Positions 1-7,152 of a stretch of 23,400 nucleotides of DNA are shown here, piece after piece. Within the stretch, counting starts at the first letter, position 1, and each line of letters opens with the position of its first letter. The translations under genes and the position numbers were made by a program. The DNA is taken from the NCBI GenBank assembly GCA_030625695.1, contig DAOUQK010000015.1, positions 1-23,400 of the forward strand, written 5' to 3'. The notes below the pieces were generated by a model that searched no databases, had not been told where the DNA came from, and worked only from the letters and a program-made list of their open reading frames with translations. The stretch comes from Paracoccaceae bacterium (GTDB lineage: Bacteria; Pseudomonadota; Alphaproteobacteria; Rhodobacterales; Rhodobacteraceae).

Positions 1-155
1 TGAACCTCAGTGGCGGTCGAAGGGTTCAGCATCACAAACAGCACCTTTCGCCCTTCCGGTTGCCAAACCCGGGTCAAACTATAGCGATATCGCTCACAGT
101 CCGAATAGACGGCGGTCGAGGGAGCATCGTCTTTGGTATGGATCCGGGTGATCAT
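1..155 (-). CDS. DUF1643-type protein, N-terminal part only
   Basis: The minus strand opens an ATG at 155-153 and stays open to the window edge, giving the first 51 residues of a protein. The segment ends in a hydrophobic strand followed by VMLNPSTAT, which resembles the N-terminal signature of DUF1643 proteins, a small family of unknown biochemical function. The start overlaps the truB stop by four bases (ATGA), so the gene is probably translationally coupled to truB as the next gene of the operon. The C-terminal part lies outside the window. The family call rests on this one motif and the spacing of the N-terminal region, so it is probable but not certain. Confidence 0.72.
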   Translation of the reverse strand, partial: MITRIHTKDDAPSTAVYSDCERYRYSLTRVWQPEGRKVLFVMLNPSTATEV

Positions 156-1072
156 GATTGGGTTTTGGCTGGGGTGACAAATACCCGGCTGGGATGCACC
201 TCACCGGCCTTATAGATGCCCACGGCCACCGCCTGCCCGTCCAGCGAGGCCCAGCATTCGTCGCCATATTCCACGTCCGATGCCAGCACCATTCCCGGAT
301 TGCCATTGCGCAGACGTGCGGCCCCCTCCGGGGTACAACGCAGTTCGGGCAGGTCAACCAACCCCTGTTCCAGCGGGCGCAGATAGGCGTCAAGATCGGG
401 GGTGCGGGCCATCTCCTCAACCTGCTCCATACTCAGACCGTCGTCGGCTTCAAATGGCCCGGACCAGATGCGGCGCAGCTTGATTACATGGCCAAAACAG
501 CCCAACACAGCCCCCAGATCACGGGCAATCGCGCGCACGTAACCGCCTTTGCCACAAGTCATTTCCAGTACGGCGTGATCCGGGTCTGGACGGTCGATCA
601 ATGTCAGTTCTTCCACCCAAAGTGGGCGGGCGGCAAGTTCGACATCTTCACCGCTGCGCGCCAATTTATAGGCCCTTTGACCGTCGATCTTGACGGCCGA
701 GAATTTCGGCGGCACCTGTTGGATGTCACCGACAAATCCGCCCAGCGCTTGTTTGATCTGCTCGTCTGTGGGCCGTGTGTCCGATGTCTCGATCACCTCG
801 CCCTCGGTGTCGTCGGTGTTGGTGGCCTGCCCGAACCGGATGGTAAAGCGGTACGCCTTCAGCGCGTCGGTGATATAAGGCACGGTCTTGGTTGCCTCGC
901 CGATGGCCACGGCCAGAACCCCGGTTGCTTCGGGGTCCAGCGTACCTGCATGGCCGGCCTTTTTGGCATTTAGCGCCCAGCGCACTTTGTTGACTATTGC
1001 CGTTGATGTCGGCCCGGCCGGTTTGTCGATCACCAGCCAGCCAGAAATATCGCGTCCATTTTTACGTGCCAT
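152..1072 (-). CDS. truB: tRNA pseudouridine(55) synthase TruB
   Basis: This enzyme isomerises uridine 55 in the T loop of tRNAs to pseudouridine. The 306-residue product has the usual length. The conserved catalytic loop reads GHAGTLDPEATGVL, with the nucleophilic aspartate at residue 46. The N-terminal GWLVIDKPAGPTS segment and a downstream KLRRIWSGPF motif are also typical of the family. The ATG start has a purine-rich stretch about 10 bases upstream. In the direction of transcription it lies downstream of rbfA and the glycosidase-family gene, the usual rbfA-truB neighbourhood with one gene interposed. Its stop overlaps the start of the DUF1643 gene. Confidence 0.97.
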   Translation of the reverse strand: MARKNGRDISGWLVIDKPAGPTSTAIVNKVRWALNAKKAGHAGTLDPEATGVLAVAIGEATKTVPYITDALKAYRFTIRFGQATNTDDTEGEVIETSDTRPTDEQIKQALGGFVGDIQQVPPKFSAVKIDGQRAYKLARSGEDVELAARPLWVEELTLIDRPDPDHAVLEMTCGKGGYVRAIARDLGAVLGCFGHVIKLRRIWSGPFEADDGLSMEQVEEMARTPDLDAYLRPLEQGLVDLPELRCTPEGAARLRNGNPGMVLASDVEYGDECWASLDGQAVAVGIYKAGEVHPSRVFVTPAKTQS

Positions 1073-1180
1073 GGTTTTGCCCAGAATCCCTTCAAGAAAT
1101 TGTGCGTTTAAAGCGCCGATCTTTGTCGGTCAACCACACACAAAGCCGCGAAGACGCCCATTCGGGCGGATGAGCAATCC

Positions 1181-1945
1181 TCAATCGGTTCGCCCGACCA
1201 CAACCCCAACCACCGGCCCCATGGGGAATCCGGCATCATGGCGGCCAAGTTCCGGCGCATAAAGCCGTGAGATACTGCCATCGAAATACAACGCATTCGG
1301 CAGGTTCAGCTCATCCCGGAACAAGCGGCCAAATTCGTGGAAGGTGACGGGCTTGCGGGAAATCGCAAACACCGCGCGGGTGCCATCAACGCTGGTGCCG
1401 ACACCGTTGCGAATATAACGCGACGTGCTGTCAGGCAGGAACCGGGGGTGCAGCCCCCCGTCAATCACCAGCATCGGCCCGGATTGGCTGGCATAATCGC
1501 AGTCGGGTGCGCGGGCGATGAATTCAAGCGTTTCAAACACATCGGCGCGCCCCTCGCGAATGCAGAACACGCCATTGGGCAACAGTCCAAAGTTCCCAGG
1601 CCCGGCATTGGACACAACACGCATCACTTCAGTGCCGTTTTCAACGTAATGCCCAACGGGCGCGCGGTTTGAATGGTACATGCCTCCATTCATGGCAAAC
1701 GCCAGCTTGCCGTTTTCGGCCGCTAACATCGCGTCAATTGCCCTGAATTGGCCCAGCAGTTTGTCATTATCGCCGTTCAGGAACAGCCGAAGGTCGGCTT
1801 TGCCGGTATCGACAGTGCAAATAGTGTATTGGTTGCCATCATGGTCGATGTTGCGGCAGGCCAGATTTTGGTCTGACTGCGCCGCTGCCGCACCCGTCAG
1901 GGTAAGTGCCAGAAAAGTTAATAGCAGGCGTCGAATCATCGCCAT
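1181..1945 (-). CDS. secreted phosphodiester glycosidase family protein (NAGPA/DUF2233-like)
   Basis: The 254-residue product begins with a basic and then hydrophobic stretch ending in TGAAAAQS, a good Sec signal peptide with cleavage near residue 22-23. The mature part has features of the NAGPA-like (DUF2233) phosphodiester glycosidase fold: FAMNGGMYH near residue 85, a central GPMLVIDGGLHP, RNGVGTSVDGTRAVFAIS and LYFDGSISRLYAP. Family members hydrolyse phosphodiester-linked sugars, for example on glycans, but the bacterial substrate here is unknown. The start ATG overlaps the rbfA stop by one base (TAATG), implying coupled translation; a second in-frame ATG lies two codons in. Placement in a ribosome and tRNA maturation operon looks like a shared transcript rather than shared function. 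Confidence 0.85.
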   Translation of the reverse strand: MAMIRRLLLTFLALTLTGAAAAQSDQNLACRNIDHDGNQYTICTVDTGKADLRLFLNGDNDKLLGQFRAIDAMLAAENGKLAFAMNGGMYHSNRAPVGHYVENGTEVMRVVSNAGPGNFGLLPNGVFCIREGRADVFETLEFIARAPDCDYASQSGPMLVIDGGLHPRFLPDSTSRYIRNGVGTSVDGTRAVFAISRKPVTFHEFGRLFRDELNLPNALYFDGSISRLYAPELGRHDAGFPMGPVVGVVVGRTD

Positions 1946-2355
1946 TACTCTTCCGGATCGCTCGGATCCAGATCGCGCCGGACGTCATCCTGCGACAACA
2001 TGCGGCGCACGTCGTCCATCCGGTCAAACGTCTCGTCCAGCCGGAACCTCAGGTCCGGCGCATACTTTAGCGTCAGTTTCTTGGAGATTGCATGGCGCAA
2101 CTCGCCCTTGTTGCGGGCCAGCAGTTTCAACACCTCGTCCTTTCCCTTGCCACCCAAGGGCAGCACATAGGCAGTGGCGACACGCAGATCGGGCGATGTG
2201 CGCACTTCGCCGACCGTGATCGACATGCGGTTCAGTTCCGGGTCATGCACATCGCCCCGCGCCAAAACGTCCGAAAGGGCGCGGCGAATGGTTTCGCCGA
2301 CGCGCAGCTGTCGTTGTGAGGGTCCGGGACCATCATGAAATTTATTCTTTGCCAT
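1945..2355 (-). CDS. rbfA: 30S ribosome-binding factor RbfA
   Basis: RbfA is a small KH-domain protein that binds pre-30S subunits and helps mature the 5' end of 16S rRNA, and it is important in the cold. The 136-residue product has the expected size. It shows the family pattern: an N-terminal SQRQLRVGETIRRALSDVL helix, a central ITVGEVRTSPDLRVATAYV strand region and a C-terminal LKYAPDLRFRLDETFDR. The tail is acidic, as in many alphaproteobacterial members. Transcription is divergent from dapB across an 90-base gap that should hold both promoters. It heads the chain rbfA, glycosidase-family gene, truB, DUF1643 gene. Confidence 0.96.
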   Translation of the reverse strand: MAKNKFHDGPGPSQRQLRVGETIRRALSDVLARGDVHDPELNRMSITVGEVRTSPDLRVATAYVLPLGGKGKDEVLKLLARNKGELRHAISKKLTLKYAPDLRFRLDETFDRMDDVRRMLSQDDVRRDLDPSDPEE

Positions 2356-2445
2356 ATCTCTGATCTACGCATTCACACGGGCTTTGCCAAGCCGGGCAGG
2401 AACAGGTAATCAGCAATTATTACATGAATCGAACAAGGTTTTGTT

Positions 2446-3258
2446 ATGACAGACACTCCAGGGATAGTGGTGACCGGTGCCTCCGGGCGAATGGGGCAGA
2501 TGTTGATCCGCCATGTGATGGCCAGCGATCACGCGCATCTTGCCGGTGTACTTGAACGACCAGGGCACGATTGGGTTGGTCAGGATATCGGCGTGGCGAT
2601 GGGCGGGGCCAAGGCAGGCGTTGTGGTTAGTGACCAGACGGAGCAGGTTTTCGCACAGGCCGACGCGGTGATTGATTTCACCGCCCCCGCGGCGACATTG
2701 GCGTTTGCAGAAATGGCGGCCCAGGCCGGGGTTGTGCATGTGATCGGCACAACGGGTATGAGCGATGACCAAATCGCCCGCCTTGCGTCAGCGGCGCGCG
2801 AAACAGTGATTGTGCGGGCCGGGAACATGTCGTTGGGGGTGAACCTGTTGATGCAATTGACCCGCAAGGTGGCAGCGGCCCTGGACGAAGACTTTGATAT
2901 CGAAGTGATCGAATCGCACCACAACCAGAAAGTTGACGCTCCATCGGGCACGGCCCTGATGTTGGGCGAAGCGGCGGCAGAAGGACGCGGGACAACTTTG
3001 GCAGAGGTCGCGGACCGGGGTCGCGATGGTATCACCGGCGCGCGCAAGCGGGGCGACATCGGTTTCACCGCGATTCGTGGCGGCGATATTGTCGGCGAAC
3101 ATGACGTAATGTTTGCAGCACCGGGTGAACGGATCGTTCTGCGCCATGTGGCGACCGACCGGGCAATTTATGCACGCGGGGCGTTAAAGGCGGTGCTGTG
3201 GGGGTTGAAACAGGCTCCGGGAGAATATGACATGTTGGACGTTCTGGGCCTGTCGTAA
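2446..3258 (+). CDS. dapB: 4-hydroxy-tetrahydrodipicolinate reductase DapB
   Basis: DapB reduces 4-hydroxy-tetrahydrodipicolinate with NAD(P)H in the diaminopimelate and lysine pathway, so it serves both peptidoglycan and lysine synthesis in the cytoplasm. The 270-residue product has the standard length. The Rossmann nucleotide-binding motif GASGRMGQM is at residues 11-19. The catalytic signature ESHHNQKVDAPSGTAL contains His158, His159 and Lys162, the expected proton donor and substrate-binding residues. The gene is alone on the plus strand, divergent from rbfA and convergent with the DUF2332 gene, which ends 15 bases beyond the dapB stop. No separate terminator hairpin is obvious in that short gap. 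Confidence 0.98.
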   Translation: MTDTPGIVVTGASGRMGQMLIRHVMASDHAHLAGVLERPGHDWVGQDIGVAMGGAKAGVVVSDQTEQVFAQADAVIDFTAPAATLAFAEMAAQAGVVHVIGTTGMSDDQIARLASAARETVIVRAGNMSLGVNLLMQLTRKVAAALDEDFDIEVIESHHNQKVDAPSGTALMLGEAAAEGRGTTLAEVADRGRDGITGARKRGDIGFTAIRGGDIVGEHDVMFAAPGERIVLRHVATDRAIYARGALKAVLWGLKQAPGEYDMLDVLGLS

Positions 3259-3273
3259 TGCCAAATTGGCGCG

Positions 3274-4302
3274 TCAGACTGCCTGCCAGCGCACCCATCG
3301 CCCGTGAAAATCCACCCGACCAAGGGTAATGTGCAAATTTCCGGGCCACAGGCGCAGGGTCAGCGCGGCGCCGTCTTCGCCGCCGTCATTCTCCATCCTT
3401 AGCCACGCGAGCGGTGCTTGTGCGGTTGCTTGCGCACCAGCGGCTTCGATCAAAGCGGTTCCACGGGTCTGCGAGGTAATCGGGAAATACTGCCAGGCAA
3501 TAGTGTGGTAGATCAGGTGCAGATGTCCGTCCTTTGGCGTTGCCAGACGGTCTACCAACCAGTCGATTGCATCGCCTTTCTCGACCCTTGTAGTACTGGC
3601 TGCAATGGCGGCGCGTGTCAGGGCCACGCGATGCGGCTGATCGGGCCATAGATAGGCCAGAAGCCGGGCGCTTTGGGTCGGCTTGGTAGGGTCGAGCGGG
3701 TTAAGATCAATGCCGCGTCGCTCTCTGACCTCGACGTTTTGGGGGGGCGGAACCGGGCCGTACCACTCTGGTGTCAAAGTCAGGGCCGGGTCGGTTGGCC
3801 CGAAGGTTTGACCACCGGCCTTCAGCGCGTATTGCCCCCAGTTCAGGTTCAACCCGGCGCTTGCGCCAAGTTCCGAGGTCACAAACGGCAAGGGATGACG
3901 CGCGGCAAGCCAATGGGCGGCGGCGATCAAGGCAACCGAGCGGCGCACTTCGTTGGTTTGCGGCGCACTTTGCACCCAATTCGTCAGGAAATCCTGATGG
4001 GTGGACAGGGCTTTCAGAACGGCGCCTATCAAGGCTTGGTCGCTGGTCTGATTAGGGGGATAGGCGGCGATCAGCCCTTCGTCATGACCGCCCAGAACCA
4101 AAGCATGTAACCCACCGGCGATACGCAAAGGAAGTGAGACACCACGCGGACTGATGTCACCGGGCCAGTTGGTGCAGAGTTGGGCAAATTCGCTGTCGTT
4201 TGGCCAGTGGCTTGCCAGCAAGGTCAGTAACCGGCCCATGAAGGGCGAATCCAAAGCGGCGCAGGCGCGGGCCTGACCGAGGAATGCCTCAGGCAGGCTC
4301 AA
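3274..4302 (-). CDS. DUF2332 family protein
   Basis: The 342-residue product looks like a DUF2332 member, a family without an assigned biochemical function. Recognisable elements are SSHW-type N-terminal helices, a glycine-rich VTSELGASAGLNLNW segment around residues 143-157, GIDLNPLDP and a C-terminal AWLRMENDG. There is no signal peptide or membrane segment, so it should be cytoplasmic. The start used is TTG at 4302, overlapping the pth stop (TTGA), with a GGAT-like purine stretch eight bases upstream. An ATG at residue 22 is the alternative start. Coupling to pth suggests cotranscription only. Confidence 0.8.
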   Translation of the reverse strand: MSLPEAFLGQARACAALDSPFMGRLLTLLASHWPNDSEFAQLCTNWPGDISPRGVSLPLRIAGGLHALVLGGHDEGLIAAYPPNQTSDQALIGAVLKALSTHQDFLTNWVQSAPQTNEVRRSVALIAAAHWLAARHPLPFVTSELGASAGLNLNWGQYALKAGGQTFGPTDPALTLTPEWYGPVPPPQNVEVRERRGIDLNPLDPTKPTQSARLLAYLWPDQPHRVALTRAAIAASTTRVEKGDAIDWLVDRLATPKDGHLHLIYHTIAWQYFPITSQTRGTALIEAAGAQATAQAPLAWLRMENDGGEDGAALTLRLWPGNLHITLGRVDFHGRWVRWQAV

Positions 4303-4979
4303 TTAAATTTATCCATCAGTTTTTGCAGTGGGTTGCGGTTGTCTCTTGGTTCGGTTGTCGGCTCCTCAACCCTATTGGGTTTCGTCGCAGCTTTGGAGGG
4401 CGAGGACCGTTGCGGTGTCGTGCGAAGCGCTACGGCGTTCATAAATTTACCACCATCACCAGTGGCCAGATGCACGGCACCATCGGAAATGCCGTCCATC
4501 AGGTCGGCCAGCCAATCGGCATCAGCACGGGCGAAATCATGCAGGACATAGCCCGCCACCAGCTCTTTTCGCCCCGGATGGCCGATACCCAGCCGTATCC
4601 GTGCATAACCTTCGCCAATATGCCCATGCAGTGAACGCAGACCATTGTGGCCGGCGTGGCCACCACCCTGTTTGAAACGCGCCTTGCCCGGAGCAAGGTC
4701 AAGTTCGTCATGCAGGACGGTGACATCGCCTGCACCAAGTTTGTAAAACCGCATAGCCTCGCCCACAGACTGACCCGAAAGGTTCATGAAGGTTTCCGGC
4801 TTCAACAACAGGGTCTTTTCACCGCCCAACCGCCCTTCACTAAGGCGGCCCTGAAACTTGGCCTTCCAAGGGCCAAACCCGTGGTCTTCGGCGATACGGT
4901 CAACCGCCATGTACCCAATATTGTGCCGGTTCCGGGCGTATTTCGCCCCGGGATTGCCCAGCCCGACAAGTAATCTCAT
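4299..4979 (-). CDS. pth: peptidyl-tRNA hydrolase Pth
   Basis: Pth releases tRNA from peptidyl-tRNAs that drop off the ribosome. All catalytic and substrate-binding positions of the bacterial enzyme are visible: Asn9 in GLGNPG, the catalytic His19 in NRHNIGY, Asn66 in PETFMNLSG and Asp91 in HDELDLAPG. The 226-residue product is longer than the roughly 195-residue E. coli enzyme because of a charged, low-complexity C-terminal extension (from about residue 185) ending in NPLQKLMDKFN, which is common in alphaproteobacteria. It lies downstream of rplY on the same strand, a frequent bacterial pairing, but is separated from it by a terminator-like hairpin. The upstream ribosome-binding site is weak. 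Confidence 0.98.
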   Translation of the reverse strand: MRLLVGLGNPGAKYARNRHNIGYMAVDRIAEDHGFGPWKAKFQGRLSEGRLGGEKTLLLKPETFMNLSGQSVGEAMRFYKLGAGDVTVLHDELDLAPGKARFKQGGGHAGHNGLRSLHGHIGEGYARIRLGIGHPGRKELVAGYVLHDFARADADWLADLMDGISDGAVHLATGDGGKFMNAVALRTTPQRSSPSKAATKPNRVEEPTTEPRDNRNPLQKLMDKFN

Positions 4980-5050
4980 GGTGTTCCGCCGCTTATTTCA
5001 TTGCGCCCGATATGCCCCAATTATTAGCGGAATTCCAGAGGGGGAACGAA

Positions 5051-5077
5051 AAACGGGGCCCCGACAGGGCCCCGTTT
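5051..5077 (-). terminator. Rho-independent terminator after rplY
   Basis: Bases 5051-5061 and 5067-5077 form a perfect 11-bp stem (AAACGGGGCCC) around a five-base loop, 25 bases past the rplY stop. Read on the minus strand, the stem is followed by a T-rich TTTTTCGTT run. This is the clearest intrinsic terminator in the window and would separate rplY from pth, at least partly. Confidence 0.85.
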
Positions 5078-5101
5078 GATCGTAAGTGCGCAGGTTCAGA
5101 C

Positions 5102-5761
5102 TTATTCTTCGGCTGCGGCCTCTGCCTCACCCTCTACGGGTACTGCATCTGCATCTACATCGTCATCATCATCATCACCGGCCGAACGCAGGCTCGAAGG
5201 TGCTGACAATGTGGCGATCACAAAGTCACGGTCGATGGTTGGCTTGGTGCCGCCGGGCAGGGTGATCGACGAAATACTGATCGAATCGCCAACTTCCAGA
5301 CCGGTCAGATCAACCGTGATCTGCTCAGGAATATCCTGGGCCGTCACGATCAGTTCCACCTCGGGTCGTACCACCGTCAGAACGCCACCTTTTTTCAGGC
5401 CAGGGCATTCTTCTTCGTTAATGAAATCAACCGAGATGAACAGGTTCACCTTGGTGGTCCGGCGCAAGCGCATCAGGTCAAAATGGGTCGGCAGGTCTTT
5501 GACCACATGACGCTGAACGTCACGGCAAATTACCCGCACATCGTCGTGGCCTTCAACCTTGAGGTTGAACAGCGTCGACTTGAACCGGCCAGCCCGCAGC
5601 ATGGTCAGCAGCTTGTTGAACGGAATGTTGATCGGCAGCGGTTCATTCTCGCCACCAAATACGATACCCGGAACCAGACCATCACGGCGTGCCTGACGAG
5701 CGGCGCCCTTGCCTGTCCCCGTCCGTTCCGAAGCTACGAGATCAGGAATCTCTTTAGCCAT
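5102..5761 (-). CDS. rplY: 50S ribosomal protein L25 / Ctc (long form)
   Basis: L25 binds 5S rRNA in the large subunit; the long Ctc (TL5-like) form carries an additional C-terminal beta domain. The product has 219 residues from the ATG at 5761. A reading frame extending 12 codons further upstream is open, but the good GGAG Shine-Dalgarno sits before the internal ATG, whose protein begins MAKEIPDLVASERTGTGKG as expected. The N-terminal domain includes ARRDGLVPGIVFGG and the FDLMRLRR segment; the C-terminal domain includes VEVGDSISI-like strands. The protein ends in a run of aspartates followed by Glu/Ala, a typical alphaproteobacterial acidic tail encoded by a GAT-repeat tract near 5157-5180. 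Confidence 0.96.
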   Translation of the reverse strand: MAKEIPDLVASERTGTGKGAARQARRDGLVPGIVFGGENEPLPINIPFNKLLTMLRAGRFKSTLFNLKVEGHDDVRVICRDVQRHVVKDLPTHFDLMRLRRTTKVNLFISVDFINEEECPGLKKGGVLTVVRPEVELIVTAQDIPEQITVDLTGLEVGDSISISSITLPGGTKPTIDRDFVIATLSAPSSLRSAGDDDDDDVDADAVPVEGEAEAAAEE

Positions 5762-5782
5762 TGTGTTTCTCCAAATGTTAGG

Positions 5783-5811
5783 GCGGGAATCCTCCAAGGC
5801 TGTATTCCCGC
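5783..5811 (-). promoter_or_regulatory. hairpin in the rplY leader
   Basis: Bases 5783-5790 and 5804-5811 form a perfect 8-bp inverted repeat (GCGGGAAT/ATTCCCGC) around a 13-base loop, 22-50 bases before the rplY start on the minus strand. The loop contains GGAGG. It could be an RNA leader structure involved in control of rplY or an operator; nothing further in the sequence decides this. Confidence 0.35.
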
Positions 5812-5872
5812 GTGAAGACGCGCGTATAGACGAGTCCTTCAGGCTTGGAAAGGGGGTTAGGTCGCGGCGCTA

Positions 5873-7039
5873 TTAATCTTGCCAGTCGCCTTCGAATCCT
5901 TTGGGAATAAGCAGATTGTGACGCCCCAATGCGGCCAGATTATTTTCCCCGCACAGCGCCATGGTCAAATCAAGTTCGCGGTGGATCAGCTCTAGCGCCT
6001 TGGTCACGCCCGCCTGACCCAACGCCCCCAATCCATAGATGAACGAGCGCCCGATATAGGTGCCCTTGGCCCCCATCGCCACGGCCTTAAGCACGTCCTG
6101 ACCAGAGCGGATTCCCCCATCGATATGCACTTCGAGCTTGTCGCCGACAGCATCAAGTATCGGGGTCAGCGAGCGGATTGAACTAAGCGCGCCATCAAGC
6201 TGGCGGCCACCGTGGTTCGAAACGATGATGGCATCCGCGCCGATTTTCGCCGCCATTTTAGCGTCGTCAGCTTCCTGTATCCCTTTCAGGATCACTTTGC
6301 CGTCCCATTGTTCCATCAGCTTTTCGATCTTGGCCCAATCCAGGGTCAGGTCGAATTGTTCATTGGTCCAGGACATTAACGACGAGGTATCAGAAATGCC
6401 ATCGACATGGCCGACAATATTGCCGAAATCACGCCGACTAGCCCCCAACATACCCAGACCCCAACGCCATTTGGTCATCAGGTTGGCGATGGTTTTCGGG
6501 GTCATCTTGGGTGGGGCGCTCAGGCCGTTCTTAAGGTCTTTGTGGCGCTGCCCAAGCAGTTGCAGATCAAGCGTGATCACCAGTGCCGAACAACCGGCGT
6601 CTTTGGCGCGCTGTATCAGGCGGCTGGTGTAATCGGTGTCATTCATCGCATAAAGCTGGAACCAGAACGGGGTTGTGGTGGCCGCCGCCACCTCTTCGAT
6701 CGAGTTGATTGACATGGTTGACAGGGTAAAGGGCACACCAAAGGCTTCGGCGGCTTTGGCGGCTTTGATCTCGCCATCGGCATGTTGCATGCCGGTCATG
6801 CCAACCGGGGCAAGGGCGACAGGCATTTTGACGTCACGGCCGATCATCTGGGTGGCGGTACTGCGTCCGCTCATGTCGACAGCAACTTTCTGGCGCAATC
6901 GGATTTTTTCATAGTCGCCGGTGTTGTCGCGAAAGGTCTGCTCGGTCCAACTGCCGCTTTCGGCATAGTCATAGAACATACGCGGCACCCGGCGTTCATA
7001 GATGCGTTTAAGGTCCTGAATGTTGGTGATGACCGGCAT
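5873..7039 (-). CDS. lldD: FMN-dependent L-lactate dehydrogenase (alpha-hydroxy acid oxidase family)
   Basis: This family oxidises L-lactate to pyruvate through FMN and passes electrons to the respiratory chain at the inner membrane. The 388-residue product matches LldD in length and layout. It starts with the ITNIQDLKRIYERRVPRMF region and has the flavin-binding PVALAPVGMTGM at residues 73-84. The active-site motif SNHGGRQLDGA contains the catalytic His276 and substrate-binding Arg279, followed by the phosphate-binding HIDGGIRSGQDVLKA. The homologous glycolate and mandelate oxidases share this scaffold, but the N-terminal region favours lactate dehydrogenase. It is monocistronic or follows the methyltransferase gene through a hairpin on the same strand. 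Confidence 0.92.
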   Translation of the reverse strand: MPVITNIQDLKRIYERRVPRMFYDYAESGSWTEQTFRDNTGDYEKIRLRQKVAVDMSGRSTATQMIGRDVKMPVALAPVGMTGMQHADGEIKAAKAAEAFGVPFTLSTMSINSIEEVAAATTTPFWFQLYAMNDTDYTSRLIQRAKDAGCSALVITLDLQLLGQRHKDLKNGLSAPPKMTPKTIANLMTKWRWGLGMLGASRRDFGNIVGHVDGISDTSSLMSWTNEQFDLTLDWAKIEKLMEQWDGKVILKGIQEADDAKMAAKIGADAIIVSNHGGRQLDGALSSIRSLTPILDAVGDKLEVHIDGGIRSGQDVLKAVAMGAKGTYIGRSFIYGLGALGQAGVTKALELIHRELDLTMALCGENNLAALGRHNLLIPKGFEGDWQD

Positions 7040-7106
7040 GGCGGTGCCTTTCCCTGTTCAATTGGTAATATTTGATTACCAGTCTTCCTTGGGTAGCAGA
7101 AATTCC

Positions 7107-7144
7107 CGGGCAGGCAAGGCGTTGGTTTCCGCCTTGCCTGCCCG
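7107..7144 (-). terminator. long hairpin after the MttB-family gene
   Basis: Bases 7107-7121 and 7130-7144 form a perfect 15-bp stem (CGGGCAGGCAAGGCG) with an eight-base loop, starting eight bases past the methyltransferase stop. It is positioned as a terminator, but only a short AATTT tract follows on the minus strand, so termination may be inefficient, or the structure may stabilise the mRNA 3' end. Confidence 0.6.
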
Positions 7145-7152
7145 TATTTCAA

